A DNA stretch of 64,000 bases. Origin: CAILHX01 sp046155285 (GTDB lineage: Bacteria; Pseudomonadota; Gammaproteobacteria; Burkholderiales; Methylophilaceae). Under the pieces are notes generated by a model. That model had not been told where the DNA came from and did no database searches. It worked only from the letters and a program-made list of their open reading frames with translations. The position numbers and the translations under genes were made by a program. This document shows positions 41,239 to 49,859 of this stretch, in pieces (the stretch's first letter is position 1; every line of letters begins with the position of its first letter). The stretch lies in NCBI GenBank assembly GCA_046155285.1, contig JBJXEA010000011.1, positions 59,656-123,655 of the forward strand, given 5' to 3'.

Positions 41239-42864
41239 ATGTCCGGATTAGACCACGACTGGCAAGCCGTCTTCGCCACCCCTAAGCCCAAAGTCGGTGA
41301 GCGCACTAAAACGCGCTTGCTGATGGTGTTGTGTGTGTTATGGGTGATGATAGGTTTGCTCGGCCACACCCCGTGGAAGCCAGATGAGCTGATTTCAGTC
41401 AGCATCATCAAACACCTTCTGGCGGGCGGCGATTGGGTGATTCCCATGCTCGCGGGTGAGCCTAACCTTAAAAACCCGCCCCTGTATTATCTCGTCGCAG
41501 CACTCTTTGCTAAACTCCCGCTATTAAGTCTGCATGATGCTGCACGCTTGAGTTCCGGGCTGTGGATGGGTTTGACTTTGTTGTTCATTGGCATGGCCGG
41601 GCGCGAGCTGTGGGGTACGGGTTCTGGACGGCAAGCAACCTTGATTTTCATCGGCTCAATCGGCCTAGTATTCACTGCGCATTCCATTTCTCCAGAAGTT
41701 TCCGGCCTCACTGGCTACGCTTTGGCGTTTTACGCGCTGGCATTAGTGCCGCGCCGCCCACTGCGTGCGGGCTTGTTGTTGGGTACGGGCGCTGGCATAG
41801 GTTTTTTATCCAAAGGCATGCTGAATCTGGAAATCATCACTTCCAGCGCTTTGTTGCTGCCGATATTGTTCGACCACTGGCGACGTACGTCTTACTGGTT
41901 GGTGCTGATTGTGGCTGCGGTTGCTGCCTTGCCGTGGATCGCCCCGTGGCTGGTGCAACTGCAACAGCATGCGCCCGATTTATATGCCTCATGGCTAGAT
42001 GACAGTCGCGTTATCACCCGCAACTTTGCCTATTTCAGCAGAGCTATTGTTTGGTACGCATGGCCTGCGCTGCCCTTGGCGATTTGGACTTTATACAAAC
42101 AACGGCCTGACCATGCGCCTATTCAGTTATGCGTATTATTTTTTCTCATCAGCTTTGCCATGCTGGGCATCAGCACCACCAGCCGCGATGTGTATCTGCT
42201 GCCCTTGCTAATTCCGCTCACCTTGCTCGCCACTCCCGCCGTAGAAACTCTCAGTCGTAGCTTGGCATCGGCACTCAACTGGTTCGGCATTATGTTATTC
42301 GCCACCGTGGGCAGTTTTATCTGGCTGGGTTGGCTCGCCATGATGACTGGCTTTCCGGTCAGGTTGGCCGCACGTATGCACAAATTGTCATTGGGTTATG
42401 TGCCGGAATTCATCCTGATTTTCTTTGTCGCTGCGCTACTGCTGACGATTGTTTGGATTGCCGTGATATTTAACAGCAACCGTAGCAACCGCGCCGCGAT
42501 TAACGACTGGGCGGTTGGCATGTTGCTGTTTTGGGGCTTGTTGATGACGCTGTGGTTGCCCTGGCTGGATGCCGCCAAAGGTTATCAAAGCACCATTGCG
42601 TCTATGCAAAAGGCTTTGCCTGCCAACTATGCTTGTATTACCGGGCGCGATATAGGCGTGTCGCAACGTGCTGCGCTGGATTACCACGCGAATATTCAGG
42701 TTCAACGCTTTGAGCTCGTTCAAAACTTGGGCTGTGATTTATATTTGATTCAAGATGAACGCAGTAAAGAACTCATTGAGCCGGGACAAGATTGGAAACT
42801 GATTTGGCAAGGCAAACGCCCTAGCGACAAGCATGAGAGTTTTAGGCTTTACCAACACATCTGA
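41239..42864 (+). CDS. ArnT/PMT-family (GT39-like) membrane glycosyltransferase
   Basis: About 541 residues with 11-13 predicted membrane helices. The first periplasmic loop has TPWKPDELISVSIIKHLLAG, with the catalytic-type acidic residue of the GT-C fold, followed by LKNPPLYYLVAALFAKL. These match ArnT and dolichyl-phosphate mannosyltransferase relatives that move a sugar from undecaprenyl phosphate to lipid A or protein. The ATG at 41239 is chosen because upstream codons fall in a palindromic repeat. No arn operon is nearby, so the donor sugar is unknown. Confidence 0.82.
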   Translation: MSGLDHDWQAVFATPKPKVGERTKTRLLMVLCVLWVMIGLLGHTPWKPDELISVSIIKHLLAGGDWVIPMLAGEPNLKNPPLYYLVAALFAKLPLLSLHDAARLSSGLWMGLTLLFIGMAGRELWGTGSGRQATLIFIGSIGLVFTAHSISPEVSGLTGYALAFYALALVPRRPLRAGLLLGTGAGIGFLSKGMLNLEIITSSALLLPILFDHWRRTSYWLVLIVAAVAALPWIAPWLVQLQQHAPDLYASWLDDSRVITRNFAYFSRAIVWYAWPALPLAIWTLYKQRPDHAPIQLCVLFFLISFAMLGISTTSRDVYLLPLLIPLTLLATPAVETLSRSLASALNWFGIMLFATVGSFIWLGWLAMMTGFPVRLAARMHKLSLGYVPEFILIFFVAALLLTIVWIAVIFNSNRSNRAAINDWAVGMLLFWGLLMTLWLPWLDAAKGYQSTIASMQKALPANYACITGRDIGVSQRAALDYHANIQVQRFELVQNLGCDLYLIQDERSKELIEPGQDWKLIWQGKRPSDKHESFRLYQHI

Positions 42865-42900
42865 GTTTCTACCAGCGTACATGAGTTTCTATTAGTGCAG
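42861..42900. repeat. Two tandem 20-base imperfect repeats
   Basis: CTGAGTTTCTACCAGCGTAC is followed directly by ATGAGTTTCTATTAGTGCAG; they share the TGAGTTTCTA core. The first copy includes the stop codon of the glycosyltransferase gene. A local duplication without an obvious role. Confidence 0.5.
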
Positions 42901-42928
42901 ACTTACCTAAAAAGATTAGAATGACCAT

Positions 42929-43546
42929 ATGAAAACATCAGGCCATCTATTTATCGTCGCAGCACCTTCTGGCGCTGGAAAAACCACGCTGGTACGCGCT
43001 TTGCTCAAGGCCGATCCCCAAATCAAATTGTCTATTTCCTACACCACACGCTCACCGCGCCAAGGCGAGACTGATGGCGTGGACTATCATTTCGTGGACG
43101 AACCGCAGTTTTTGAAAATGATGGCGGCGGGCGATTTTCTGGAGAGTGCCAAGGTGCATGGCAGCTATTACGGCACTTCGCAGGCTTGGGCGGAAAGTGT
43201 GATGCGCCAAGGTGACGATTTGCTGCTAGAGATAGATTGGCAGGGCGCGGCGCAGGTGCGCAAGATTTTCCCTAATGCGGTGAGTATTTTTATTTTACCG
43301 CCGTCCGAGGATGCCCTGCGCGAGCGCCTGAACAAGCGCGGGCAGGATTCAGACGGGGTCATCGCACGGCGCTTAGCCAATGCCCATGAGGAAATCCAGC
43401 ATGTGGCCGAGTTCGACTATGTTATAATCAATACCATTTTTGATGACGCGTTGCGCGATTTGCAAGCGGTTTTTCTGGCGCAGCGGTTGCGTGTTGAGAA
43501 GCAGATGGTGCGGCATGCGGCGGTCATCAACAATTTTTCTAATTAG
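42929..43546 (+). CDS. gmk: Guanylate kinase
   Basis: A 205-residue P-loop kinase converting GMP to GDP. Walker A APSGAGKTTLVRALL, GMP-binding SISYTTRSPRQGETDGVDYHF, GDFLESAKVHGSYYGTS, LLEIDWQGAAQVR and FILPPS. A TAGAAT -10-like box lies at 42917-42922. Heads the gmk-rpoZ-spoT-recG series, a conserved order. Confidence 0.97.
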   Translation: MKTSGHLFIVAAPSGAGKTTLVRALLKADPQIKLSISYTTRSPRQGETDGVDYHFVDEPQFLKMMAAGDFLESAKVHGSYYGTSQAWAESVMRQGDDLLLEIDWQGAAQVRKIFPNAVSIFILPPSEDALRERLNKRGQDSDGVIARRLANAHEEIQHVAEFDYVIINTIFDDALRDLQAVFLAQRLRVEKQMVRHAAVINNFSN

Positions 43547-43576
43547 TTGGCACGTAATTATTCTGAGGTTTCCCCC

Positions 43577-43786
43577 ATGGCTCGTATTACTGTAGACGAC
43601 TGTCTTGAAATTATTCCTAACCGTTTTCACCTGACCTTGGCCGCCGCTTATCGCGCACGCCAAATTGCCAATGGCTCTGAGCCTTTGGTGAGCCACATAC
43701 AAAGAGACAAGCCCACCGTAATCGCCTTGCGCGAGATTGCTGCTGGTAAAATTGGTCTGGAAATCCTCAATCGAGGCCAAGCCTAG
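43577..43786 (+). CDS. rpoZ: RNA polymerase omega subunit
   Basis: A 69-residue protein, MARITVDDCLEIIPNRFHLT at the N-terminus, AAYRARQIANG, and VIALREIAAGKIG. It assists assembly of RNA polymerase and forms part of the ppGpp-binding site 1. The ATG at 43577 is family-typical; it is followed by spoT after nine bases. Confidence 0.97.
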   Translation: MARITVDDCLEIIPNRFHLTLAAAYRARQIANGSEPLVSHIQRDKPTVIALREIAAGKIGLEILNRGQA

Positions 43787-43795
43787 TGCCTAGTC

Positions 43796-46012
43796 ATGGC
43801 TCGCAGCAGTGTTCAGCGTAAGCCGGAGAGTCTAGCTCCGGCCGCACCCCTACACCCGCTGTTGCCCGCTGACAGCGACGATTCACTTCTCTCGCAACAT
43901 CTCAAACGCTACCTAAAATCTGACGACATCGCGCATGTGATGGAGGCCTATCGCTATAGCGCTGCCGCCCATGAAGGGCAGATGCGTAAAAGCGGCGAGC
44001 CTTACATTTCTCATCCCGTCACCGTGGCCTGTATTCTGGCTGAATTGCATCTTGACCCGCAGGCGCTGATGGCCGCTTTGCTGCACGACGTGATGGAAGA
44101 CACCGGTGCCACCCACGCCGAACTCAGCGAGCGTTTTGGCAAGACCGTGGCTGAGCTGGTGGACGGCGTTTCCAAACTGGACAAAATCGAGTTCCAAACC
44201 GCCACGCATGCTCAGGCCGAGAATTTCCGCAAAATGCTGCTGGCGATGTCGCAAGACGTGCGTGTGATTTTGATCAAGCTGGCTGATCGACTACATAATA
44301 TGCGGACGATAGAGGTGATGGCGGAAGAAAAGCGCGTGCGGATTGCGCGTGAAACCTTGGATATTTATGCGCCGATAGCCAATCGTTTAGGCCTCAATCG
44401 CATCTATCAAGAACTGGAAGACCTAAGCTTTGAATACGTTTATCCCATGCGCCACCGCGTGCTGTTGCGCTCAGTCAAGGCGGCGCGGGGCAATCGTAAA
44501 GAAGTGGTGGGGAAAACGCTGGAGGCGATGAAAGAACATCTCGCCAAAAGCAGTGTGGTGGCCGAAGTGAGCGGGCGCGAGAAACATCTATATAGCATCT
44601 ATAAAAAGATGCAGGAACGAGTGGGTACTTTCTCTCAGGTATTCGACATTTATGGTTTTCGCGTCATCGTGCCAGATGCGGCGAGCTGTTATGTTGCTTT
44701 GGGTCTGCTGCACGCGCTCTACAAGCCAATTCCAGGCAAGATTAAAGACTACATCGCCATCCCCAAGGCCAACGGTTACCAGTCGCTTCATACCACGCTA
44801 TTCGGCCCGTTTGGCACGCCGATTGAGGTGCAGATACGCAGCCGCGATATGCACAATATTGCCGAGGCTGGCGTGGCTTCGCACTGGCTGTATAAAACCA
44901 GTGATGCCGACCTTTCCATTTTGCAGCAGCAAACCCATCAGTGGCTACAGCGCTTGTTAGAGATACAAGCTGAAAGTAGTGATTCAGTCGAGTTTTTAGA
45001 GCATTTCAAGGTGGATCTATTCCCCGACGAGGTCTATGTGTTTACGCCCAAGGGCAAGATTTTATCTTTGCCCAAAGGCTCTACTGCCGTGGATTTTGCT
45101 TACGCGGTGCATACCGATGTGGGCAATCGTTGCGTGGCGGTCAAAATTAACCAAGAACTGGCGCCGCTGCGCACCGAGTTGCACAACGGTGACCACGTTG
45201 AAATCGTCACTGCCGCCCACGCCAAGCCTAATCCGGTGTGGCTGAATTATGTGGTGACTGGCAAAGCGCGCTCTCACATCCGTCATTGCCTCAAAATCAT
45301 GCAGTCAGAAGAAGCCGCGCATCTGGGCGAACGGCTGCTTAACCAAGCGTTGCGGGCTTTGCACGCCGATATTTCGGTAGTGGATGAGGCACGTTGGCAC
45401 AAGCTCATCCGCGAATATGGGATGAAAAGTCAGGAAGACATTTTGACCGACATCGGCTTGGGCAAGCGCCTGAATGTGGTGGTGGCGCGACAGTTGCTGG
45501 CTCTGTCAGAAGATGCCGCTGAAAAAGCCAGCAAACCGCTGGGACACATGACCATACGTGGTACTGAGGGCATGGCGGTGCAGTTTGCCAAGTGCTGCCG
45601 CCCAATACCGGGAGACCCCATTCTGGGCTTTATCAACAAGGGCAAAGGGCTGGTGATTCATACCCACGACTGCACCACCATAGGCAAATTTCGCCACGAC
45701 CCGGAAAAATGGCTGGATGTGGAATGGGATCCGGAGACCAAGCGCCTATTCAAAGTGGCACTCAAAATCACCGTCTCCAACGAGCGCGGCGTATTGGCCA
45801 AAGTGGCCGCCGCCATCAGCGAATCCGGCTCCAACATTGATAACATCGGCATGGATGGCGACGACGGTGGAGCTTATAGCAGCATGCATTTCACCGTGCA
45901 GGTAGAAGACCGCATCCACTTGGCGGCGCTGATGCGTAGTCTGCGTAAAGTGCCGGAAGTGGTGCGACTGAGCCGCATCAAAGGTGGCAATGGCGAAAGT
46001 GCCAAGCATTAG
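43796..46012 (+). CDS. spoT: Bifunctional (p)ppGpp synthetase/hydrolase
   Basis: A 738-residue RelA/SpoT homolog. The hydrolase HD domain is intact (RKSGEPYISHPVTVACIL, LLHDVMEDT, about residues 50-200). The synthetase domain follows with DIYGFRVIV, PIPGKIKDYIAIPKANGYQS and TLFGPFGTPIEVQIR; the signature loop is basic (KIKD, close to the RxKD of bifunctional enzymes). Then come TGS (about 405-465), a Cys-containing region (CCRPIPGD) and ACT (about 665-735). The intact HD motif and rpoZ neighbour support SpoT rather than RelA. Confidence 0.95.
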   Translation: MARSSVQRKPESLAPAAPLHPLLPADSDDSLLSQHLKRYLKSDDIAHVMEAYRYSAAAHEGQMRKSGEPYISHPVTVACILAELHLDPQALMAALLHDVMEDTGATHAELSERFGKTVAELVDGVSKLDKIEFQTATHAQAENFRKMLLAMSQDVRVILIKLADRLHNMRTIEVMAEEKRVRIARETLDIYAPIANRLGLNRIYQELEDLSFEYVYPMRHRVLLRSVKAARGNRKEVVGKTLEAMKEHLAKSSVVAEVSGREKHLYSIYKKMQERVGTFSQVFDIYGFRVIVPDAASCYVALGLLHALYKPIPGKIKDYIAIPKANGYQSLHTTLFGPFGTPIEVQIRSRDMHNIAEAGVASHWLYKTSDADLSILQQQTHQWLQRLLEIQAESSDSVEFLEHFKVDLFPDEVYVFTPKGKILSLPKGSTAVDFAYAVHTDVGNRCVAVKINQELAPLRTELHNGDHVEIVTAAHAKPNPVWLNYVVTGKARSHIRHCLKIMQSEEAAHLGERLLNQALRALHADISVVDEARWHKLIREYGMKSQEDILTDIGLGKRLNVVVARQLLALSEDAAEKASKPLGHMTIRGTEGMAVQFAKCCRPIPGDPILGFINKGKGLVIHTHDCTTIGKFRHDPEKWLDVEWDPETKRLFKVALKITVSNERGVLAKVAAAISESGSNIDNIGMDGDDGGAYSSMHFTVQVEDRIHLAALMRSLRKVPEVVRLSRIKGGNGESAKH

Positions 46013-46014
46013 GT

Positions 46015-48057
46015 GTGCAACTGAACACCCTTTCTAATCTTCATGGCGTCACTAAGCCGCTGCTCGCCAAGCTAAAAAAGCTAGGCATTTCTGTTCCGTT
46101 TGATTTATTGCTGCACCTGCCGCTGCGCTATGTGGATGAAACCCGCATCACCGCCGTGCGCGATCTGCGGTTGGGTGAATCAGCGCAAGTCGAAGGCGAA
46201 ATCATCCACGCCGAAACCCAATATCGGCCACGCAAAGCGCTCATTTGCCAGTTGCAAGATGCCAGCGACGTGCTCTATCTGCGCTTCCTCAATTTTTATC
46301 CCAGCCAAGTGGCGCAACTCAAAGCGGGCAGCCGCATTCGCGCTTTTGGTGAGCCGCGGTATGGATTCTTTGGCATGGAGATGGTGCATCCGCAGTGCAA
46401 AAAAGTGGGCGAAGAAACCCCGCTGAAACAGGCGCTCACGCCGATTTATCCGACCACCGCCAGCCTGTCGCAAATCACGCTGCGTAAGCTGGTGGGGCAG
46501 GTGTTGGTAGATTCCGTTTTGGACGACACTTTGCCGCTAGAGGCATTGCAGGCGCTAGGTTTACCCGATTTTGCTTCTACTATGTTGGCGCTGCATCAGC
46601 CCACGCCTGAGGTTTCGCTGGAAGCGCTGGAAAACCGCGAACACCCCGCTTGGCGGCGCTTGGCGTTCGATGAATTGCTAGCACAGCAGCTTTCCATGCG
46701 CCGTCATTACGCCAGACGGCACGAGCAAAAAGCGCCTGCAATGCCGTTAAAAGGCGACCTCACGCAGCGTTTGTTAAAAGCTTTGCCCTTCGTGCTGACC
46801 GGTGCGCAGCAAAAAGTCCACGCCGAAATCAGCCGTGATTTATCGCAGCCTCACCCCATGCAGCGCTTGCTGCAAGGCGACGTGGGTAGCGGCAAAACCA
46901 TCATCGCCGCACTGGCGGCGTGTCAGGCCATAGAAAACGGCAAACAAGTGGCGCTGATGGCGCCGACCGAGATTCTCGCAGAACAGCATTACCGCAAGCT
47001 AGCAGGCTGGCTGGAACCGCTAGGCGTGCGCGTGGCGTGGCTCACCGGTAGTCTGCCAAAAGCCGCAAGAGAGGCGGCCATACAAGCTTGTGCCGACGGC
47101 ACCGCGCAACTTGCCATTGGCACCCACGCGCTATTTCAGGATAAAGTCGCATTCGCCGATTTGGCATTGGCGATTGTGGATGAGCAGCATCGTTTCGGCG
47201 TGCACCAGCGCATGGCGCTGCGTCAGAAAGGCTTGGAAACGCACCAGCTGATGATGAGCGCCACGCCCATTCCGCGCACTTTATCCATGAGCTATTACGC
47301 CGATTTGGATGTGTCAGTGATAGACGAATTGCCGCCGGGACGTACGCCTGTGACTACCAAGCTGGTGGCTGACACGCGCCGCGACGAAGTGATTGGTGGC
47401 GTGCGTCACGCCTGTCTGCAAGGTCAACAGGTGTATTGGGTGTGTCCGCTGATAGAAGAATCCGAAGTGCTGGATTTGCAAACCGCAATTGATACCTTTG
47501 AACACCTCACCAAAATCCTGCCAGAAATCAAAGTAGATCTAGTGCATGGTCGACTCAAACCCGCCGAGAAACAAGCCGTGATGCAGCAGTTTGTTGTGGG
47601 AAATATCCAGCTCTTAGTCGCCACCACCGTCATCGAAGTCGGCGTAGATGTCCCCAACGCCAGCTTGATGGTCATCGAACATGCCGAGCGCTTCGGCCTC
47701 TCGCAGCTACACCAGCTGCGAGGCCGCGTGGGGCGCGGCGCAACGCAAAGCGCATGCATCCTACTCTACCAAAATCCCTTGTCGCAAATGGCAAGAGAGC
47801 GCCTGAAAATCATCTTCGAAAACACCGACGGTTTCGAAATCGCCCGCGCCGACTTGCATCTGCGCGGCCCCGGTGAATTTCTAGGCGTGCGCCAAAGTGG
47901 CGTGCCTATGCTCAAAATTGCCGATTTAGAACGCGATGTGGATTTGCTGGAAGCTGCGCGAAGTTGGGCGGATAAATTGTTAAAAACGCAGCCGGATGTG
48001 GCTGAAAAGCACTTGCAGCGCTGGTTGGGGCAGGCGGAGGAATATGTGAAGGTTTAG
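46015..48057 (+). CDS. recG: ATP-dependent DNA helicase RecG
   Basis: A 680-residue branch-migrating helicase that remodels stalled forks. N-terminal wedge/OB domain (about 1-165), helicase motifs GDVGSGKTIIAALAA (Walker A), AIVDEQHRFGVHQR (DEQH box), MSATPIPRTL, TTVIEVGVDVPNA, and QLRGRVGRG, then the C-terminal tail ending RWLGQAEEYVKV. Starts with GTG two bases after the spoT stop. A second, diverged copy of its last ~21 codons lies at 49604-49666, beyond an inserted cassette. Confidence 0.96.
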   Translation: MQLNTLSNLHGVTKPLLAKLKKLGISVPFDLLLHLPLRYVDETRITAVRDLRLGESAQVEGEIIHAETQYRPRKALICQLQDASDVLYLRFLNFYPSQVAQLKAGSRIRAFGEPRYGFFGMEMVHPQCKKVGEETPLKQALTPIYPTTASLSQITLRKLVGQVLVDSVLDDTLPLEALQALGLPDFASTMLALHQPTPEVSLEALENREHPAWRRLAFDELLAQQLSMRRHYARRHEQKAPAMPLKGDLTQRLLKALPFVLTGAQQKVHAEISRDLSQPHPMQRLLQGDVGSGKTIIAALAACQAIENGKQVALMAPTEILAEQHYRKLAGWLEPLGVRVAWLTGSLPKAAREAAIQACADGTAQLAIGTHALFQDKVAFADLALAIVDEQHRFGVHQRMALRQKGLETHQLMMSATPIPRTLSMSYYADLDVSVIDELPPGRTPVTTKLVADTRRDEVIGGVRHACLQGQQVYWVCPLIEESEVLDLQTAIDTFEHLTKILPEIKVDLVHGRLKPAEKQAVMQQFVVGNIQLLVATTVIEVGVDVPNASLMVIEHAERFGLSQLHQLRGRVGRGATQSACILLYQNPLSQMARERLKIIFENTDGFEIARADLHLRGPGEFLGVRQSGVPMLKIADLERDVDLLEAARSWADKLLKTQPDVAEKHLQRWLGQAEEYVKV

Positions 48058-48066
48058 CTGGCTGAA

Positions 48067-48807
48067 TCAGTGCTTTCCTAAGATGGATGAGGCCACGCTG
48101 ACCTCATACTGATTGACGCAATCAAGAAAAAATTTCTGAATCTCTTCGACGCTTATATGCAGTCCAATTGAGTTAAAGCCTTCATCCTCCTTATCCATAG
48201 GCACGTTGCCCACCAAAACATCTTTCGCGTATTCGCGCTGATAAGTTGGATCAGCCGCTGCGCCGGCTTGCAGAATGTCGTGTATGGTTTTGCCTTGATC
48301 TCGTATAAATACCATTAAATCGAACAAATCCCTGGACCTGATTCTCTGCGAAATAAGCCAGGACTTCATGTTGAAGATGGCATCTTTGTACATCACCTCA
48401 AAGCTCACCCCATTTTCGTGTAGCCTGCGCATTTTTGAGAAGTGCTGATAAGGGATGTCATTTCGGGCAAAAAAAGTTACCTTTACCCCATCAATCACAT
48501 GGTCACGAGATTGCGCTAATAGGTCTGTGCCGTTGATTCTGGCTTGAGAGATTTTCCAGGCGGGAGTGACAAACTCATGGTGATGCCCTGTTGCCGCCAA
48601 GTTTGCCAGCACGGTGTCTATGTTTGACTTTGGCAATTGATCGCTTGGATACCAAAAATCCAAGTCTTCACTCAGTCTGTGCCCAATCTGCATGGAAAGC
48701 GCCGTCCCGCCAATCAGGATAAAGCCAGACATGAGCGGCTGATTTGACAGCGCATCAAATACGGAGCGCGTGCGCTCTGGCATCCATTCGCGTTTAAGCA
48801 ATTTCAA
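48067..48807 (-). CDS. AbiEii/AbiGii-type nucleotidyltransferase, probable toxin
   Basis: A 246-residue protein with the minimal nucleotidyltransferase core LIGGTALSMQIGHRLSEDLDFW (GG ... DxD, about residues 32-52, no longer motif quoted) and the later SRDLFDLMVFIRD motif typical of AbiEii toxins. AbiE toxins are type IV TA or abortive-infection effectors that block growth by nucleotidyl transfer. It overlaps the upstream XRE gene by 14 bases, so both are one operon. It sits directly after recG in the opposite direction, as an inserted cassette. Confidence 0.82.
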   Translation of the reverse strand: MKLLKREWMPERTRSVFDALSNQPLMSGFILIGGTALSMQIGHRLSEDLDFWYPSDQLPKSNIDTVLANLAATGHHHEFVTPAWKISQARINGTDLLAQSRDHVIDGVKVTFFARNDIPYQHFSKMRRLHENGVSFEVMYKDAIFNMKSWLISQRIRSRDLFDLMVFIRDQGKTIHDILQAGAAADPTYQREYAKDVLVGNVPMDKEDEGFNSIGLHISVEEIQKFFLDCVNQYEVSVASSILGKH

Positions 48808-49273
48808 TGGCCTTGCTGATGTTATTCAATATTCTATGTAGGCTGGCAGCGGCGAGTGGATTGGCTGCTGTGAAAGCATCGGCGGCAGAGCGCAACTTGT
48901 TCATCCCAACCTTAGCCGCCACACGCACAATATCCTCAAATAGCCCGCGTTCAATGACCTTCAAAATCAGCACATCGTCCGTGATATTGGGGTTGCTCCA
49001 GTCATAGGGAAAGGACAAGTTCATGGTGGCAGACTTGCCGCTAGCGGCAACCGTTTTGTCTGACGTCGCCAATCTTGCCGGAGCAAGGTTTTCTGCCGCA
49101 CTCACAATGCCAGACAAACGATTAACCCCTATTTCCTTGAGTGAGCCATTTTCTAAAGCGTTGATGGTCGCCCGCGACACACCTGCCCGCAGCGCAAGCC
49201 CTGCTTGGCTAACGCCGCCGAGTAAACGCGCTTCTCGTACACGGCGACCAATAGATTGAAGATTGAACATCAT
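48794..49273 (-). CDS. XRE-family HTH protein, probable antitoxin of the AbiEii-type toxin
   Basis: A 159-residue protein: N-terminal XRE helix-turn-helix (IGRRVREARLLGGVSQAGLA, LRAGVSRATINALENGS, about residues 7-45) and a C-terminal helical domain (about 85-155) that probably contacts the toxin. Classical AbiEi antitoxins have a different winged HTH, so this pair is a variant arrangement. Overlaps the toxin start by 14 bases. Confidence 0.78.
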   Translation of the reverse strand: MMFNLQSIGRRVREARLLGGVSQAGLALRAGVSRATINALENGSLKEIGVNRLSGIVSAAENLAPARLATSDKTVAASGKSATMNLSFPYDWSNPNITDDVLILKVIERGLFEDIVRVAAKVGMNKLRSAADAFTAANPLAAASLHRILNNISKAIEIA

Positions 49274-49323
49274 GAGGAAAATATAGCATAGAAGCTTTAG
49301 TGAATATCTAATATATTAGACAT

Positions 49324-49530
49324 TCACTTCGGCGGAACAAGCAGCCGCCAAGGTTCTACCTTCAACGCCTCAGCAATTTTCTCAATATTGCCAAGCGAAA
49401 CATTCCAAATGCAGCGTTCCACGGCAGAAATATAAGTTCTATCCAACTCACATAAGAACGCCAACTCTACCTGCGAAATCTTCTTTTCAAAACGAAAAAA
49501 CTTGATGTTATAGGCGAGAGTTCCTCTCAA
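49324..49530 (-). CDS. Small XRE-family HTH regulator (C-protein-like)
   Basis: About 68 residues from a TTG start at 49530, covering one XRE domain: NIKFFRFEKKISQVELAFLC, ELDRTYISAVERCIWNVSLG and IEKIAEALKVEPWRLL. This resembles restriction-modification controller proteins and solitary repressors, but no restriction or methylase gene is near. The frame stays open to 49659, where it would run antisense over the recG remnant, so the longer form is unlikely. Start uncertain. Confidence 0.65.
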   Translation of the reverse strand: MRGTLAYNIKFFRFEKKISQVELAFLCELDRTYISAVERCIWNVSLGNIEKIAEALKVEPWRLLVPPK

Positions 49531-49603
49531 GGACTTCTCGAATTGATTGGCTTCAGGGCGATAACTCGCTTCCCGTATATCGACTATATGAGGTGGGTGA
49601 AAG

Positions 49604-49666
49604 AGTGTGTTAGAGCATGTGGGGAGGCTTTGGTTGAGGCAGGCGGAAGAGCATGTCAAAGTGTAG
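49604..49666 (+). pseudogene. Diverged remnant of a recG 3' end
   Basis: In the plus-strand frame ending at TAG 49664-49666 the sequence reads SVLEHVGRLWLRQAEEHVKV, which aligns with the last residues of RecG (DVAEKHLQRWLGQAEEYVKV) without gaps, sharing V, E, WL, QAEE and VKV. At DNA level the last ~35 bases are clearly alike but not identical. It marks the far side of the AbiEii/XRE cassette, as if the cassette arrived with the recG end of another strain. Confidence 0.78.
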
Positions 49667-49716
49667 CTAATTTGCCACAGTTGTTTTAGTTATTAAGGGT
49701 ATGTAAGGGCGGTATG

Positions 49717-49744
49717 TTGACATCCTGCGGGGGGGGGGTAGCAT
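49717..49744 (+). promoter_or_regulatory. Promoter with a G10 tract between -35 and -10, likely phase-variable
   Basis: TTGACA (49717-49722, perfect -35) is followed by TCCTGC, ten G residues (49729-49738), and TAGCAT (49739-49744) as -10, spacing 16. CATACT at 49742-49747 is an alternative -10 with spacing 19. Slippage in the G run would change the spacer and so promoter strength, as in Neisseria porA. It drives the outer-membrane protein gene at 49860. The tract length should be treated as approximate because homopolymers are error-prone. Confidence 0.65.
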
Positions 49745-49802
49745 ACTTCACGCAGTAAGTGTTAAAAATTAAGACAAAACTGAAGAGTTTTTAATCATTA
49801 GG

Positions 49803-49819
49803 TTAACTGACTCAGTTAA
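49803..49819. promoter_or_regulatory. Perfect 17-base palindrome in the leader of the surface operon
   Basis: TTAACTGACTCAGTTAA (8+1+8) lies about 50-60 bases downstream of the predicted transcription start and 40 bases before the start codon. It suits a dimeric repressor or activator. A weak AT-rich hairpin, AAAACT-GAAG-AGTTTT (49776-49791), lies just upstream. Confidence 0.45.
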
Positions 49820-49859
49820 TGTGATTGCGGCAAAAAATACCAATCAGAAGGGGGCATCA

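Noticed and set aside
49324..49659. Lone XRE gene as controller of a restriction-modification system
   Set aside because: No endonuclease or methyltransferase gene is present in the surrounding region.
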